A stretch of 64,000 bases of DNA from Paraburkholderia domus. Lineage in GTDB: Bacteria > Pseudomonadota > Gammaproteobacteria > Burkholderiales > Burkholderiaceae. The DNA lies in contig NZ_CAJNAT010000009.1 of NCBI RefSeq assembly GCF_905220705.1, forward strand, positions 124,001-188,000, written 5' to 3'. Made by a program: the position numbers and the translations under genes. Positions 1-8,074 of the stretch are shown piece after piece; the first letter of the stretch is position 1, and each line of letters opens with the position of its first letter. The notes beneath the pieces were generated by a model. The model searched no databases and was not told where the DNA came from. It saw only the letters and a program-made list of their open reading frames with translations.

Positions 1-333
1 ATGCACGCCGGTGCTCGGCGTCGACGCGAGGTCCTCCGCCATGTTGAGCGCCGCCCCCCGATAAAAGGTAAACGCTGACTGGGCCATGCGCCCGTGGCGG
101 AGGGGAACCAGTTCCGGGATGCGCCCTTTGTCGGATTCTTTCACCAAGTGCACGGGATCTGGCCGCCTGGAAGGTGGATTCCAGGCCGCATGCAACTCGC
201 GCGGAATTTTCTTTCGCAGCGTCTTTCCGAAAGCATACCGTTCGGTTCGCGGATGCAGATCCGGCGCGACGGGTACTTCCCCGGAATCGCCTGGCTTAGC
301 CCCTTCAAGTAATCTCAAGGAAACCTTTTGCAT
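1..333 (-). CDS. DUF2252 family protein, N-terminal part (runs off the left edge)
   Basis: An open frame of 111 codons begins at an ATG whose first base is 333 and continues past base 1, so only the N-terminus is present. It contains RMAQSAFTFYRGAALNMAED followed by LASTPSTG, which matches the opening signature of DUF2252 proteins (a kinase-like family, about 400-450 residues, function not established). The start is supported by a GGGGAG Shine-Dalgarno 6-7 bases upstream. An FNR-like palindrome lies about 50 bases upstream (383-396), so low-oxygen control is plausible. Family assignment is firm; the biochemical role is unknown. Confidence 0.85.
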   Translation of the reverse strand, partial: MQKVSLRLLEGAKPGDSGEVPVAPDLHPRTERYAFGKTLRKKIPRELHAAWNPPSRRPDPVHLVKESDKGRIPELVPLRHGRMAQSAFTFYRGAALNMAEDLASTPSTGVH

Positions 334-382
334 GGAAATCTCCCCAATTTTTTCAACGATAGATCTTCGCCATCCTCAGCAA

Positions 383-396
383 TTGACGCAGGTCAA
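383..396 (-). promoter_or_regulatory. FNR/ANR-like box (variant) ahead of the DUF2252 gene
   Basis: TTGAC-GCAG-GTCAA is a perfectly symmetric variant of the FNR consensus TTGAT-N4-ATCAA with one change per half-site. It ends 50 bases upstream of the DUF2252 start codon, a fitting position for an activator. It is weaker than the perfect boxes nearby. Confidence 0.45.
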
Positions 397-677
397 GCGA
401 CTGGATACACGAATCGCTTTCGGCCGACCGAATCGGACAGTAATCGGTCTCGGTTGCAGTCGGCACAATTGCGTCGACGACGGGCCAAGTGGAGGCGAAA
501 GAAATATTTTCCTTTCCCGTGTGTGCCGCGGTATTCCAGCCGATTCCATCGATCTGTAATCGCACGCATGAAGCCTCCGTACGTGCTGAACTTCTCCGGA
601 AACAGATCGTCCTTCCGTTCACCATTGGCGCGCGCGTGCCGCAGTGCGCAAGACCGGTTTTTCTCCTGACGGGTCAC

Positions 678-691
678 TTGATTTGGATCAA
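678..691. promoter_or_regulatory. Perfect FNR/ANR box upstream of lemA
   Basis: TTGAT-TTGG-ATCAA is an exact match to the FNR/ANR consensus. It lies about 140 bases upstream of the lemA start at 831. That leaves room for a transcription start about 40 bases downstream of the box and an untranslated leader of about 100 bases. Confidence 0.65.
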
Positions 692-830
692 CGTCCATCC
701 GGTCCTTACGCTTAGTCTGAGGCTGCCTGCATCGACGATGCAGGGAAGTAGCGCCGATCGGTCTCTCACTACGCCGTAGTCCTCGTTAGAGGCTTACTTG
801 GGGCAGTTCCCAGAAGAACAGGAAGGTTCA

Positions 831-1451
831 ATGCGCACCCTATGTCTAGTGCTGGTTGCTGTCATCGTGCTATCCGTTTCCGGATGCGGTTACAACGCTA
901 TCCAGACTCAGGATGAGCAGGTGAAGGCAAGCTGGTCGGAGGTGCTCAACCAGTACCAGCGTCGCGCTGACCTGGTTCCGAATCTCGTGAACACGGTGAA
1001 GGGCTACGCAAGCCAGGAACGCGACGTGTTCATTAGCGTGACCGAGGCGCGTGCCCGGGTCGGTTCCGTGCAGGCGACTCCCGAGCTCATCAACGACCAA
1101 CAGGCGTTCGCCAGATTCGAAGCGGCCCAGGCACAGTTGTCGTCTTCGCTATCGCGACTTCTTGTCGTCTCTGAGAATTACCCGCAGTTGAAGTCCGATG
1201 CCAACTTTCGCGACTTGCAGGCGCAGCTCGAAGGAACCGAAAACCGCATCACCGTGGCCCGAAACCGCTATATCAAGGCAGTGCAAGACTACAACACGAC
1301 CGTGCGGTCGTTCCCATCCAATCTCACCGCTAGCCTGTTCGGCTACAAGGAGAAACCTAATTTCTCGGTGTCGGACGAGGCTGCGATCGCGCATCCTCCA
1401 CAGGTCGATTTCAGCACGGCGCCCACGCCGGCCAGTGGAGCGGCAAATTGA
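831..1451 (+). CDS. lemA: LemA family lipoprotein
   Basis: The protein (206 residues) begins with a lipoprotein signal ending in V-S-G-C, then shows the LemA core: VKASWSEVLNQYQRRADLVP followed by NLVNTVKGYA and the helical QLEGTENRI...RYIKAVQDYN stretch. LemA proteins are membrane-anchored, mostly helical and poorly understood; they are commonly encoded next to TPM-domain proteins, as here. The ATG at 831 is preferred over a TTG at 798 because GGAAGG lies 5 bases before it and the signal peptide starts there. The stop overlaps the next gene by four bases (TTGA), indicating translational coupling. A perfect FNR box lies upstream. Confidence 0.9.
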   Translation: MRTLCLVLVAVIVLSVSGCGYNAIQTQDEQVKASWSEVLNQYQRRADLVPNLVNTVKGYASQERDVFISVTEARARVGSVQATPELINDQQAFARFEAAQAQLSSSLSRLLVVSENYPQLKSDANFRDLQAQLEGTENRITVARNRYIKAVQDYNTTVRSFPSNLTASLFGYKEKPNFSVSDEAAIAHPPQVDFSTAPTPASGAAN

Positions 1452-2308
1452 ATATCCTCAAACCCCTCAGCATGCTGCTGCTCGCCGTCCTCGCATTCTT
1501 GCCGTGCGGTGCCAGCGCGGACGTGGCGATTCCCGCATTGACCGCGCGTGTCACCGACGAGACGGCCACGCTCACCAGCGAACAGCGTTCGACGTTAGAA
1601 CAGACATTGCAGGCGTTCGAGGCTAAAAAGGGGAGCCAGATCTCCGTGCTGATTGTGCCCACCACCCAGCCGGAAACCATCGAACAGTATTCGCTGCGCG
1701 TGGTTGAGCAATGGAAGCTGGGACGCAAGCGCGTTGACGATGGCGTGCTGCTGATCATCGCCAAAGACGACCGGACCCTGCGCATCGAAGTCGGCTACGG
1801 GCTCGAGGGAGCGCTTACCGACGCAACCAGCAGCCGCATCATCAACGAGACGATTGTTCCGAGATTCCAGCAAGGTGACTTTTACGGCGGTGTGACGGCC
1901 GGCGTCGACGGCATCATGCACGTCGTCGATGGCGAGCCTCTGCCGTCTCCGGAACAGCATGCAGGTGGCGCGTCCGGGCAACTCGCGCGCTATCTGCCGA
2001 TTCTTTTCGTGCTCACCATGGTCGCGGGCGGCGTGTTTCGAGTGGTACTAGGGAGACTACCCGGCTCTGTGGTAACGGGCGGAGCCGTCGCGGTCGTCGC
2101 GTGGCTGTTGTCGGGCACACTGCTCATCGCCGTGGTGGCAGGTGCGATCGCTCTCGCATTCACCTTGCTCGGCAGCGGCCTTGGCGCCTACGCCGGGGGG
2201 CGTGCGATCGGCGGACAATCCGGCCGATTCGGCAGCGGCTCCGGTCGCACGATCTTCAGGGGCGGTGGCGGCGGATTTGGCGGCGGCGGTGCATCGGGCA
2301 GGTGGTAG
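1448..2308 (+). CDS. TPM-domain (YgcG-type) membrane protein with Gly-rich tail
   Basis: This 286-residue protein has an N-terminal signal peptide (LLLAVLAFLPCGASA), a periplasmic TPM domain (TLP18.3/Psb32/MOLO-1 family; the diagnostic GYGLEGALTDATSSRIINE is visible), two hydrophobic helices near residues 175-250, and a C-terminal tail rich in Gly, Ser and Arg (GGGGGFGGGGASG). That layout is typical of YgcG/TPM proteins that accompany LemA. The TTG start at 1448 overlaps the lemA stop and follows GGAG by about eight bases, so coupled translation is likely. The next gene, another TPM protein, starts two bases after the stop. Exact function is unknown; a role in envelope maintenance is inferred only from family context. 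Confidence 0.87.
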   Translation: MNILKPLSMLLLAVLAFLPCGASADVAIPALTARVTDETATLTSEQRSTLEQTLQAFEAKKGSQISVLIVPTTQPETIEQYSLRVVEQWKLGRKRVDDGVLLIIAKDDRTLRIEVGYGLEGALTDATSSRIINETIVPRFQQGDFYGGVTAGVDGIMHVVDGEPLPSPEQHAGGASGQLARYLPILFVLTMVAGGVFRVVLGRLPGSVVTGGAVAVVAWLLSGTLLIAVVAGAIALAFTLLGSGLGAYAGGRAIGGQSGRFGSGSGRTIFRGGGGGFGGGGASGRW

Positions 2309-2310
2309 CC

Positions 2311-2808
2311 ATGGACCTCAAACGTATCGTCAAGCATTTGTTCGTGACCCGGTGGCACGTGAATCGTGCTTTTCCGACTCCGACACTGCACGCCATTGAA
2401 AAGGCCATCCAGGAAAGCCATCGGGCCCACATTGGGCAGATCCGGTTTGCAGTCGAAGGTGCGTTGCATATCGGGGCGCTGCTGGACGGAATGTCGGCGA
2501 GGGAACGTGCAATCGATGTCTTTTCCGAGTTGCGAGTCTGGGATACCGAACACAACAACGGGGTGCTCATTTATCTCCTGCTAGCCGATCACGATGTGGA
2601 GATCGTTGCGGACCGCGGGGTGCATGCACGGGTGAAAGCCGGTGAGTGGGAAGCCATCTGCCGGCAGATGGAGGCCGCTTTCAAGCTGGGCAACTATCAC
2701 GCCGGAGTACTCCGGGGCATCGAGGAGGTGACGGCGCTGCTGAAAAGACATTTTCCAGCGCAACAGGAAAAACGCGACGAATTGTCGAGTAAGCCGGCCG
2801 TGCTTTGA
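2311..2808 (+). CDS. Soluble TPM-domain protein
   Basis: A 165-residue protein with a single TPM-like domain: ERAIDVFSELRVWDTEHNNG, VLIYLLLADHDVEIVADRGV and the C-terminal GNYHAGVLRGIEEV are the family hallmarks. Unlike the preceding gene it lacks a signal peptide and Gly-rich tail, so it probably sits on the cytosolic side or in a complex with the membrane partner. The ATG at 2311 follows AGGTGG and lies two bases after the previous stop, making a lemA-TPM-TPM operon. This three-gene order recurs in Burkholderia; the biochemical function is not known. Confidence 0.87.
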   Translation: MDLKRIVKHLFVTRWHVNRAFPTPTLHAIEKAIQESHRAHIGQIRFAVEGALHIGALLDGMSARERAIDVFSELRVWDTEHNNGVLIYLLLADHDVEIVADRGVHARVKAGEWEAICRQMEAAFKLGNYHAGVLRGIEEVTALLKRHFPAQQEKRDELSSKPAVL

Positions 2809-2974
2809 GTGGTAGCTCGCTCGAAGCGGCGGCAGGAAACAGTATGGCGCTGCTTAAACACGTTGAGGCGCTTGCGTTTGCCCTGAAGCCATTGGGGCAG
2901 CGCCAGATTGAATACTCCTCGAACGGGAGTTGAATTGATTCGTAAGCCCTCTGCCAACCTTGCAAGGAACGACC

Positions 2975-3145
2975 ATGAATGCCGATGCCGTTAGCAAAAT
3001 ATTTTCAGAATTTGATGACCTCACCTCGAAAAGCGATGACGCAAACGTCCAGTTTCTGATTCGGGCGATAAAGCTCCATGCGGAGCTGACGAATGCCAGG
3101 CTCGTGTCCCTCGAGCAAACCATGCTTGCGTTGCTGAAGAAGTGA
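2975..3145 (+). CDS. Small hypothetical protein (56 aa)
   Basis: An ATG with AAGGAA six bases upstream opens a 56-residue frame beginning MNADAVSKIFSEFDDLTSKS and ending in LEQTMLALLKK. It is predicted to be mostly helical and contains neither a signal peptide nor cysteines. No family is recognised. It sits alone between the LemA operon and a decayed alcohol dehydrogenase start on the other strand. The good ribosome site and local codon use support a real gene; function unknown. Confidence 0.5.
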   Translation: MNADAVSKIFSEFDDLTSKSDDANVQFLIRAIKLHAELTNARLVSLEQTMLALLKK

Positions 3146-3206
3146 GCGAGGTAAGCTGATCGCGGCGTGACCGCACTGAGATTCTGCCGCCACGCCTTCT
3201 GGATCG

Positions 3207-3281
3207 GTCCACGGGCACTTCCTCGATGCGAAGTGGTTCTCCAAACGCGTGGACGACAGCAGCTTTCATCGACTGGGCCAT
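3207..3281 (-). pseudogene. 5' remnant of a zinc-dependent alcohol dehydrogenase
   Basis: Reading from 3281 on the minus strand gives MAQSMKAAVVHAFGEPLRIE followed by EVPVD, which is the conserved first strand of AdhP-type zinc alcohol dehydrogenases (about 340 residues when complete). Immediately after this the reading frame stops resembling the family, and no catalytic Cys/His motifs occur nearby, so only about 25 codons survive. A degenerate FNR-like box (TTGAC-GTGG-ATCAG, 3339-3352) lies about 58 bases upstream, suggesting the lost gene was oxygen-regulated. Confidence 0.5.
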
Positions 3282-3338
3282 AGGATTTTCCGGCAGGGGT
3301 GAAGTGCCCTCAGTATCGGCGTGGAGTCAACCGGAGGA

Positions 3339-3352
3339 TTGACGTGGATCAG
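3339..3352 (-). promoter_or_regulatory. Degenerate FNR-like box ahead of the dehydrogenase remnant
   Basis: TTGAC-GTGG-ATCAG matches eight of the ten specified bases of the FNR consensus and is correctly placed for the promoter of the truncated dehydrogenase at 3281. Weak taken alone; its place in a series of such boxes makes it more credible. Confidence 0.35.
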
Positions 3353-3439
3353 GAATCGAGCGGGGCAGACTGAATGACGGACTCAGGGCCTAGCGCGCAG
3401 CAGTAGCGGATGATCTTGCCTGGCCGTGCCGCGATTGGC

Positions 3440-4705
3440 CTAGCTGGCGAAGCGCTTGAGCAACGCCGGTTCGATAGCCGCCGCGGCCATCAGGCCGCCC
3501 ATGAATGCCTCTGCGATGCCGGGCCCTGTCACGTCCTGTCCAGCAAGCAGCAAGCCGTGGACGGGCGTGCGCACGCGCAATGCGGCGCTCGTCAAACGGG
3601 TTGCCGTCATCTCAAGCCCATACATGGCGCCACCTGCCGCGCGCAAGTAGCGTTGCTGCGTCAAGGGCGTCGACAGTTCGCGGAAGCGAATCAGAGGCGC
3701 GAGGGCAGGGAAGTGCGCGCAGAATCGCGCCAGCAGTCGTTTTTCGATTCGTCCCTTGAGTTCGAGGTACTGCGCGGAACGTCTCCCTTCTTGCGTATCC
3801 AGCCAAGGGGCGAAAGCTCGTGCATCGCACAATGCGATCACCTCGGCGGTCGGCTTGCCCTTGCACGCCCGGTCTTTCATTGAGGGGAACGACACGAACA
3901 GCCCGGGTGGATCATCTTCTTCCACGTTGCGCCACACCCGGCCAATCTCCGCGCTTTCGTAGATCCATACATTGGCGCCGGATGCGCCCGCCGCAGCGAT
4001 ATCGCCGTCGAGGCCGATGTACAGCGCCAGGTGCGCAAGACCCGGGCGCAAGCCGCGCAGCGTATCCTGCCACGCCGGTGCTGTGGCGGCGTCGAGGCAG
4101 GCGACGGTGTTGGCGATTCCCATCGCCGATATGACGTGACTCGCAAACTCCGTCCGGCGCGCGCCGCCTTGGCTAAACGCCACACCGACCGCACGGCCGC
4201 CGGTCACAACGATGTGATCCGCCGTGGCGCCCAGCTGCAGCGCACCGCCGGCCGCTTCAATGACCGGCACGAGCGTCTGCGCAAAGCGTCCCGGACCACC
4301 GGCCGGATAATATGCACCGGCGTTGTACGAACCGGTGACGAGCGCATGCTCGAGCATCGGCGCGCTATCGGGCGGCGCACCGTAGTCGGCCCAGCGGGCC
4401 CCGAGCACCGCACGCAATTGCGCGTCGGGCACTTCGGCCAAGGCGCTGGCAAGCGTGCATTGCGCCCAACGTTCGACTTCGTCGCCGTGAATCAGGCGCA
4501 TTCCCCAAGCGAGCCAATGCGGCATGCCGCGCATTGCGAACATCGCAAAGGCCGAATGCCGCGCGGCTTCGCAGGCGGCGAACCAACGCCCGATCGCCTT
4601 GTGCTGCGCCGGAAAGCGCGCGAGCAGAGCTGTTACATCAATGCGTCCCGAATCGGTGGGCGCCTTGGCTGCCCGATCACTACAGAACAGCGCGTCATGC
4701 GACGC
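3440..4705 (-). pseudogene. N-terminally truncated CrtI/phytoene-desaturase-like FAD oxidoreductase
   Basis: The open frame covers the middle and C-terminal parts of an NAD(P)/FAD-dependent oxidoreductase of the phytoene desaturase (CrtI) group. Visible are an internal substrate-binding region, IIEAAGG-like and HVISAMG segments, and the C-terminal FAD motif LLLAGQDVTGPGIAEAFMGG. The family normally has about 500 residues and opens with a GxGxxG Rossmann motif. Here the frame is closed by a stop at 4706-4708, right where the neighbouring BON gene ends, and no GxGxxG is present, so about the first 100-150 residues are gone. The frame overlaps the BON stop by 11 bases, so the deletion probably fused the two genes. 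Without an FAD site it should be inactive. Confidence 0.7.
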
Positions 4706-5345
4706 TCAACTCGTCCACCACCCACCGCACGCCTTTCGCTGCCCACGCCACGCCGCACGCTGCACGCTTTTCCGCCAACGAATCGACGGTTCCGGTCAAC
4801 CTGACGACACCATCGTGCACATTCACGTTGACGCGCGCCGACTCGCGCTGTGCCCGCCGCGCCAGCGCGTGGCCTATCTGCGTGCGGATATCGGTGGCAA
4901 CCTCAGCGCCGCGCACGGTGATCTGATTGGAAAGGCCAACCACATCGCGCATGCGGCTCACTACCGTTTCGGCCGTCTGGCGTTGATAGCCGTGGTTGAC
5001 TTCTCCGCTGAGCGTGACGCAGCCGTGGTCCACGACTACCTGTATTGCGTTCTCCGGCACGCCTTCCTGCCATTTCAAAGTGGACATGACCGCTGCGGCC
5101 AGCTCTTCATCCGTGTGCTTCGAAGGCGAGGGCGGCCGCACGACGAGTTCCAGCACCACCGCGCGGCTGTCAGCCACACGCTGGGCGGCTTTCTGCACGG
5201 CGAGTTTCTGGGGATAGCTCGACACGGAACCTTCGAGTGTCACGACACGACCATGAACGGTCACGTTGATATTGCGGGCATCGATGGCGGAATCCCACAG
5301 CAACTCCTGTTCGATGTCATGCTTGAGCGCCTCATCTGACTTCAT
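4695..5345 (-). CDS. Three-BON-domain protein
   Basis: This 216-residue protein consists of three tandem BON repeats, near residues 5-70, 78-145 and 148-215. Each has the typical beta-alpha-beta pattern with a G-x-V-x-L-x-G core (GRVVTLEGSV, GCVTLSGEV, GVVRLTGTV). BON domains bind membranes or phospholipids and are common in periplasmic or stress proteins; no signal peptide is obvious here. The start has GGAGAGAG just upstream. An FNR-type box lies 79 bases upstream (5424-5437). Multi-BON proteins are frequent members of Burkholderia low-oxygen loci, which fits the neighbours pfkB and ppsA. Confidence 0.88.
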   Translation of the reverse strand: MKSDEALKHDIEQELLWDSAIDARNINVTVHGRVVTLEGSVSSYPQKLAVQKAAQRVADSRAVVLELVVRPPSPSKHTDEELAAAVMSTLKWQEGVPENAIQVVVDHGCVTLSGEVNHGYQRQTAETVVSRMRDVVGLSNQITVRGAEVATDIRTQIGHALARRAQRESARVNVNVHDGVVRLTGTVDSLAEKRAACGVAWAAKGVRWVVDELSVA

Positions 5346-5423
5346 CTCTCTCTCCTGGGCAACGCATCCCGCAACCCTGCGCGATGCATAGGTTATAGGG
5401 TCGCGCAGCTCACGCTAAATATA

Positions 5424-5437
5424 TTGATACCGGTCAA
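5424..5437 (-). promoter_or_regulatory. FNR/ANR-type box upstream of the BON gene
   Basis: TTGAT-ACCG-GTCAA differs from the FNR consensus by one base in one half-site. It lies 79 bases before the BON start codon, consistent with activation at -41.5 of a promoter with a short leader. Confidence 0.55.
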
Positions 5438-5545
5438 GCACGCGTCTTTTACACGCGAGCGAACGCTCTGGAATCGACCGCTACTCTAATGTGACCAGCG
5501 GATGATTGGAGATGCCGCCGGTTTGTGCAGAAGCGAACGGCCATC

Positions 5546-6478
5546 TCAGCGGCTCGACACTTCACGATAGAGCCGCTCGACATCGGCCTGCTTGCAAAGC
5601 GCTGTGCCGGCAGTCAGCAGTGTTGCCGATGCTGCGGCTACGCCGTAGTGAAAAGCCTCATCGAGACTGGCATTGCGGTTGAGCGCCCAGACCATTGCAG
5701 CCACAAAGCTGTCGCCCGCCCCTATGGAGCTGGACACCTGTACGGAGAGCCCCGTTGCCCGCAAAAAACGCTCGGCGGTCACCAGCACTGCGCCTTGCTC
5801 GCCGAGCGTCAGGGCCACGATCTGTGCGCGCCCGTCGCGGACCAATTCCTCTGCTGCGGCGAGCCATTCAACCTCGTTGACGAGTGGTTGCCCCGTCAGG
5901 CCGCGCAACTCATTCAGGCTCGGCTTGACGAGCCACACGCCTGCTTCGAGTGCGGCGGCAAGCGCGGGGCCCGACGTGTCGAGAACAACACGTGTGCCGG
6001 GCGCGCAAGTCGCGCGCGCGATGCGCGCATAAGTATCGACCGGCGCGCCGGGGGGCAAGCTGCCGCTCATCACCAGATAGCGCGGCGGCGCCCCCAATGC
6101 ATTGATCTGGTCGATGCATCGTTGCACGTCGCTTTCCGCGACGGTGGGACCCGGCATCACGAAGCGGTACTCGCGCCCGGTCGACGTCTCCTGAACCGAA
6201 AAATTTTCGCGTGTTTCGCCGGTGATCTCAATGCCGAGGCCGGCCAGATGTTCCGCATCGATCAGTTGCTGCAGCTCCTGACCGGTTGCGCCTCCGTGGA
6301 GATAGAGTGCGGCGCTATCGCCCCCCAGCCGATGCACCACGCGTGCCACGTTGATCCCGCCACCGCCGGGGTCCCGCTGAGCGGCACTGCATCTGAGCTT
6401 GCGTGTGTCGATGATCTGTTCGACAGACGTCGCCACGTCTACCGCGGGATTCAGCGTTACCGTCACAATGTCTGCCAT
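5546..6478 (-). CDS. pfkB: 6-phosphofructokinase II / PfkB-family sugar kinase
   Basis: A 310-residue ribokinase-fold kinase. The N-terminal VTVTLNPAVDVA, the substrate-site GGGGINVARV (residues 38-47) and the ATP-site GAGDS with the catalytic base Asp256 are intact. The closest pattern is the 1-phosphofructokinase/PfkB group, which phosphorylates fructose-6-phosphate or a related sugar phosphate in the cytosol. The start at 6478 (MADIVTVTLN) is chosen because it aligns with family N-termini and follows AGGA; an in-frame ATG 28 codons earlier would add an unrelated extension. It lies 40 bases downstream of the ppsA remnant and was probably co-transcribed with it. Exact substrate is inferred. 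Confidence 0.85.
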   Translation of the reverse strand: MADIVTVTLNPAVDVATSVEQIIDTRKLRCSAAQRDPGGGGINVARVVHRLGGDSAALYLHGGATGQELQQLIDAEHLAGLGIEITGETRENFSVQETSTGREYRFVMPGPTVAESDVQRCIDQINALGAPPRYLVMSGSLPPGAPVDTYARIARATCAPGTRVVLDTSGPALAAALEAGVWLVKPSLNELRGLTGQPLVNEVEWLAAAEELVRDGRAQIVALTLGEQGAVLVTAERFLRATGLSVQVSSSIGAGDSFVAAMVWALNRNASLDEAFHYGVAAASATLLTAGTALCKQADVERLYREVSSR

Positions 6479-6518
6479 GATCAATCCTGTTGTGGAGCCT
6501 GCGGTGAAACGGGCCTGT

Positions 6519-7973
6519 CTATTCAGCGAGATCGGAAAGTACGGTCTCTTCGGCGGTCGCAACGCGGCGCTTCACCGCGATGAAACTGTCGGGACTCACC
6601 GACATCGAATCGATGCCGCATTCCACCAGAAAGCCGGCAAACTCGGGTTGATCGCTCGGCGCCTGTCCGCACAAGCCGACATCGGCGCCGACCCGGTGCG
6701 CCTGGGTGATCACGTTCTGGATCATCCAGCGAACGGCTTCGTCCTGTTCGTCGAACAGTTCCGCAAGCTCTGCTGAGTCGCGATCCACGCCGAGGGTCAA
6801 CTGTGTCAGGTCGTTGCTGCCGATTGAAAAGCCGTCGAAGCGCTGTGCGAAGGCCTTCGCCAGAATCACGTTCGACGGGATCTCGCACATGACATAGACC
6901 TCGAGCCCGGCCTCGCCGCGCCTGATGCCGTTCTCGGCCATTACTTCGAGCACGCGGTCGGCTTCTTTGGCCGCGCGGCAGAACGGGATCATGACGACGA
7001 CGTTCCTGAAGCCCATCTCTTCACGCAAGCGGCGAATGGCCCGGCATTCGAGCGCAAAGCCTTCCCGGTAGCGCGGCGAGTAGTAGCGCGACGCGCCGCG
7101 GAATCCGAGCATGGGATTCTCTTCCTTCGGCTCGAATTCGGCCCCGCCAATCAGATTCGCGTATTCGTTGGTCTTGAAGTCGCTCATGCGGACGACCACG
7201 GGATGCGGGTACTGAACCGCCGCGATCCGTCCGAGGCCTCGCGCGAGCCCGACGCCGTCAGCTAGAAGGCGCCACCAGCGAAAGGCCGCCGCCGGGTTGG
7301 CCAGGTTCAGCATGACCTTGGTGCGGGTCGTGGGAATACTGTCAAAGTCGATGTCCTCGACTTCGTAGTCGGCAATACCTTCGTAGACAAAACCCTCGCG
7401 ACCTTCCGCGCAACAGACGGTCACTTCCTGCTCGTTGTGCAGCAGATGAGTCGCCCTGGCCGCCCCCACGATGGCCGGCAAGCCCAGCTCACGACTCACG
7501 ATCGCCGCGTGCGAGGTGCGCCCGCCGTGGTCGGTGACGATGGCAGAGGCGCGCCGCATGATGGGCACCCAGTCGGGGTCGGTCGTGCGCGTGACGAGAA
7601 TGGCGCCGTCGATAAAGCGGCCCATCTCGCTGGGATTTTCGATGACGCAGACCCTGCCGCTCGCCACCGCTTCGCCGACGCTGACCCCGGCCAGCAACTG
7701 GCGGCCCTTTTTCCTGATGTGATAGGTCTTCACTGCACTTGCTTCGCGCCGTGACTGAACGGTTTCCGGGCGGGCCTGCACGATGAACATCTCGTTGGTC
7801 TGGCCGTCCTTGGCCCATTCGATGTCCATCGGCTGTCCATAATGGCGCTCGATGACACAGGCCCAGCGTGACAAGGCCAGGATTTCCTCGTCGCTCAGAA
7901 CGAAGGCAGCGCGCTCCGCTTTCGAAGTCGGGACATTCTTTGTCGGGTGCTCGCTGTCGTTCGTATAGAGCAT
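6519..7973 (-). pseudogene. ppsA: Degraded phosphoenolpyruvate synthase (N-terminal and internal deletions)
   Basis: The frame matches the second half of PEP synthase, including the phospho-histidine loop GGRTSHAAIVSRELGLPAI, the NPMLGFRGASRYYS segment and the C-terminal VGLCGQAPSDQPEFAGFLVE with its catalytic Cys. Complete PpsA has about 790 residues; only 484 remain. The ATP-grasp domain is absent, with an in-frame TGA just upstream of the first ATG. A second deletion of roughly 55-60 residues removes the segment after GVGLAR (around 7240), where the family continues with MEF and the start of the TIM barrel. Both losses should abolish activity. A perfect FNR box touches the new 5' end (7985-7998). 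Confidence 0.75.
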
Positions 7974-7984
7974 CTTGCTGCCAG

Positions 7985-7998
7985 TTGATGTGCATCAA
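7985..7998 (-). promoter_or_regulatory. Perfect FNR/ANR box at the truncated end of ppsA
   Basis: TTGAT-GTGC-ATCAA is an exact FNR consensus match. It ends only 12 bases before the first ATG of the ppsA remnant, too close for a functional promoter of that frame. A deletion probably joined the promoter box of a lost gene, or of intact ppsA, to internal ppsA sequence. Confidence 0.6.
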
Positions 7999-8074
7999 TC
8001 CCGCTGGGACTACGGCTCAGATGGATAGGCGTGCTGCAAACCGGGCACGGGCCGGTGACCTGAGCGTGACGGTT

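Larger units (their letters stand above)
334..830. other. Intergenic region between the DUF2252 gene and lemA
   Basis: About 500 bases without a convincing gene. Several open frames exist on both strands, but none has a recognisable domain, a good ribosome site or the local codon bias. The region holds two FNR-type palindromes (383-396 and 678-691), so it probably carries divergent oxygen-responsive promoters for the flanking genes. Confidence 0.5.

Noticed and set aside
5525..6583. A 352-codon open frame on the plus strand opposite pfkB
   Set aside because: It mirrors the third-position GC bias of the PfkB gene on the other strand and has no family motif; the PfkB reading has catalytic motifs throughout.
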